From Saprospiraceae bacterium (GTDB lineage: Bacteria; Bacteroidota; Bacteroidia; Chitinophagales; Saprospiraceae): a DNA stretch of 64,000 nucleotides. The stretch covers positions 62,001-126,000 of the forward strand of contig JALSGS010000034.1 in NCBI GenBank assembly GCA_026982695.1. Reading direction: 5' to 3'. The notes beneath the pieces are model-generated. The model was not told the DNA's origin. It saw nothing but the letters and a program-made list of their open reading frames with translations, and did not search any database. Both the position numbers and the translations under genes were made by a program. Shown one piece after another: positions 62,327 to 64,000 of this stretch (within the stretch, counting starts at the first letter, position 1; each line of letters opens with the position of its first letter).

Positions 62327-63808
62327 CTAACCGCGCCAGTAGCGCACGAGTACTTGGCGATCGGCTAACCAGGCTATTGCCAAAAATAGCAATAACAACA
62401 AAGAGTGTAAAGCCAAACGAAGCCCCATAGAGATAGCCCATACCTGTCTGAGCCACTGCATCAGGCATACGAGCAATATGGTGAGCAGCAGATAACCACT
62501 CATGCGTGCCCATCGGTAAGGTATAGGATAAAAACGCCGACCCACCAGATAGCAACTACCACTCATAAGAGTATAGCACACCAGCGCTGCCCAGGCCGAA
62601 GCAGCATAACCTATTTGCGGAAGTAAAAACCAATTGGCAGCAAATGTGATAAGGGCACCACCTGTAGCAATTCCTGCTCCATAGGTTGTTTGATCCGTTA
62701 ACTTGTACCAAATAGATAGATTGTAGTAAAGACCTAGCATGAGATAGGCGAATAATAGTATAGGTACTAAGTGGATGGCTTGGCGAAATTGGGCGCCCAA
62801 CAGATGCTGTACGATTTCCATCCATCCTGTAATACCTAATAAGAGCACACAGGCTGCAAGTGTAAAGGCATGGGCAACATCTGCGTAGATCATGCGCGCA
62901 TCTGTGCGCGAAGAATGACTGAAAAAGAAAGGCTCAGCCGCAAAGTTGAAAGCCACTGCAAAGAGGTTCATTAGTAGGGCCAATTTTGCCGCAGCAGCAT
63001 ATACACCAGCTTGCGATAGGTTGTGCCACACATCCCCGCTGAGGCGCCACTTTTGGATCGGGATGGCTATCGACTGATTAACTACCCCAGCAAGCCCTAC
63101 GATCACCAATGGCCAAGCATAAGCAATCATCTGCTTCCACAGCGTGTGGTGGAAGTGAAGTCGTATTTGCCGAAAGGCTGGTAATAGTAAAAGTAACGTG
63201 AAAAGACTCGCCAAAAGGTTGGAAAGAAACACGTAATAAAGCCGCTTAGATGGATCATAAAAATTGGCCCAACTGTATCCGGCTTCTTGAAGACGGGGGC
63301 ACAGCTCAAGGAAAAATATTACCCATCCGATATTTACTACAATATTGATCACCTTGAGCATTGCGAAGCGGCCTGGTCTATTCTCCAACCGAAGGCGAGC
63401 AAAGGGCAACGCCGCCAAAGCATCGCTGGCTAAAATAAGCGCGAATAATTGAACATATACTGCTTTATCAGCATAGGCCAACCAGGAGGCAATGGCATCG
63501 CTATAGTACCATGCTATAGCGACGAATATTGTGGTACTGATCAGAATGGAGATAACAGCTGTGCTAAATACGGCCGTTCGTTGAGCTGTCTTACTCCCAA
63601 ATCGGAAGAAAGCCGTTTCCATGCGATATGTGAGCAAAATGAGTAGTAAGGCTGCCCATGCATAGAGGTCATTGTACACCCCAAACTCTGTTCGGCTTAG
63701 TACGCGCGTTAAGTAGAAGGTGAGCAATACGTAGTGTAAGATCCTCCCTAAGATATGACTGATGCCATATATAGCCGTTTGGCCAGCTAGCTGTTTGACA
63801 AAAGACAT
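62327..63808 (-). CDS. Polysaccharide/lipid-linked oligosaccharide flippase (Wzx-like)
   Basis: 493 residues from MSFVKQLAGQTAIYGISHIL, with 12-14 hydrophobic helices of the MOP superfamily. The N terminus, including LTRVLSRTEFGVYNDLYAW, and the PFARLRLENRPGRFAMLKV loop are typical of the PST/Wzx family. It exports a lipid-linked glycan across the inner membrane; the glycan is not identifiable. It heads the flippase-DUF2851-lpxK transcript. Confidence 0.88.
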   Translation of the reverse strand: MSFVKQLAGQTAIYGISHILGRILHYVLLTFYLTRVLSRTEFGVYNDLYAWAALLLILLTYRMETAFFRFGSKTAQRTAVFSTAVISILISTTIFVAIAWYYSDAIASWLAYADKAVYVQLFALILASDALAALPFARLRLENRPGRFAMLKVINIVVNIGWVIFFLELCPRLQEAGYSWANFYDPSKRLYYVFLSNLLASLFTLLLLLPAFRQIRLHFHHTLWKQMIAYAWPLVIVGLAGVVNQSIAIPIQKWRLSGDVWHNLSQAGVYAAAAKLALLMNLFAVAFNFAAEPFFFSHSSRTDARMIYADVAHAFTLAACVLLLGITGWMEIVQHLLGAQFRQAIHLVPILLFAYLMLGLYYNLSIWYKLTDQTTYGAGIATGGALITFAANWFLLPQIGYAASAWAALVCYTLMSGSCYLVGRRFYPIPYRWARMSGYLLLTILLVCLMQWLRQVWAISMGLRLALHSLLLLLFLAIAWLADRQVLVRYWRG

Positions 63809-63831
63809 GGGCATCCATGTGTTTGAACCCG

Positions 63832-63839
63832 CAAAGCTA
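63832..63839 (-). promoter_or_regulatory. Candidate -7 box of the flippase-DUF2851-lpxK operon
   Basis: Minus-strand TAGCTTTG matches TAnnTTTG exactly, 23-30 bp upstream of the start. Confidence 0.5.
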
Positions 63840-63951
63840 ATCGAAGAATTCGATCAGAGTTAGGAGAAAGAGCTTTTTATCGGGTTGAGAAAAGCTGTAA
63901 TTTGGGCCCTGTTCTTTAGATGTTTTGCTTTTTTACACGGTAACAGGCCAT

Positions 63952-64000
63952 ATGGTTAACCTCGAATTACTCAAGCAAATTTGCGAAACGCCCGGAGCAC
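63952..64000 (+). CDS. Start of an M42-type metallopeptidase (partial)
   Basis: An ATG at 63952 opens a frame running off the right edge. The 16 residues MVNLELLKQICETPGA match the N terminus of M42 aminopeptidases (glutamyl aminopeptidase/endoglucanase M family), where ETPGxPGxE is conserved. Too short for certainty; an M20 peptidase is the alternative. Confidence 0.55.
   Translation, partial: MVNLELLKQICETPGA

Noticed and set aside
1-64000. tRNA, rRNA, CRISPR arrays, insertion sequences, prophage
   Set aside because: No cloverleaf-like segment, regularly spaced repeats, transposase or phage gene was seen in any gap or coding region.

Overview
The window is from a Bacteroidota chromosome, most likely a Saprospiria/Chitinophagia-like lineage (inference). 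The evidence is a type IX secretion substrate and a PorZ-type T9SS protein, bacillithiol synthase BshA, Bacteroidota-typical families (DUF937, DUF2851, DUF4837, bacterial GH3, NagB-LmbE fusion, bacterial GGGP synthase), no obvious Shine-Dalgarno dependence, and TAnnTTTG -7 boxes just upstream of many genes. All of it looks like ordinary chromosome. I found no insertion sequence, prophage, CRISPR array, tRNA or rRNA.

Layout. 1-9.3 kb: a membrane protein with a decayed HD domain and a Pycsar-effector-type (DUF5706) tail, DUF937, meaB, a PaaG-like enoyl-CoA hydratase, lgt, a GT28-like transferase, metF, ferritin and an HD-domain membrane protein. 9.6-17 kb: a 1150-residue T9SS-sorted FN3 protein, bshA, porZ and nadD. 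17-30 kb: a lipoprotein, dnaN, a catalytically dead M16 protein, the cell-shape operon mreB-mreC-mreD-mrdA-folA, nagB and a membrane-anchored patatin. 30-40.8 kb: acyl-CoA ligase, nadC, pyrD, two secreted amidohydrolases, a GGGP synthase and an alpha/beta hydrolase. 41-45.8 kb: a DUF4837 lipoprotein, GH3, dapD, a SPOR protein and deoC. 46-52.6 kb: thrA-thrB-thrC-mvaD-rhodanese, preceded by an attenuator-like terminator. 52.7-58.5 kb: two glycosyltransferases, a D-Ala-D-Ala dipeptidase, MoxR and ctaA. 58.5-59.24 kb: the largest gene-free stretch, with DnaA-box-like sites and a switch of strand composition. I interpret it as the chromosomal replication origin. 59.2-64 kb: a SRAP/YedK protein, lpxK, DUF2851, a lipid-linked sugar flippase and the start of an M42 peptidase.

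Most genes are housekeeping: envelope and cell shape (mre cluster, lgt, lpxK, flippase, GT2/GT39, VanX-like), NAD (nadC, nadD), amino acids (thrABC, dapD, metF), pyrimidines (pyrD, deoC) and isoprenoids (mvaD, GGGPS). The least explained observations are the putative origin, the pair of related HD proteins (one catalytically dead and fused to a Pycsar-type membrane module, the other intact and next to ferritin), the dead/active amidohydrolase arrangement, the dapD-GH3 operon and the thr leader. Starts were often moved inside the longest ORF to fit signal peptides, conserved N termini or overlaps; these choices are noted per gene.
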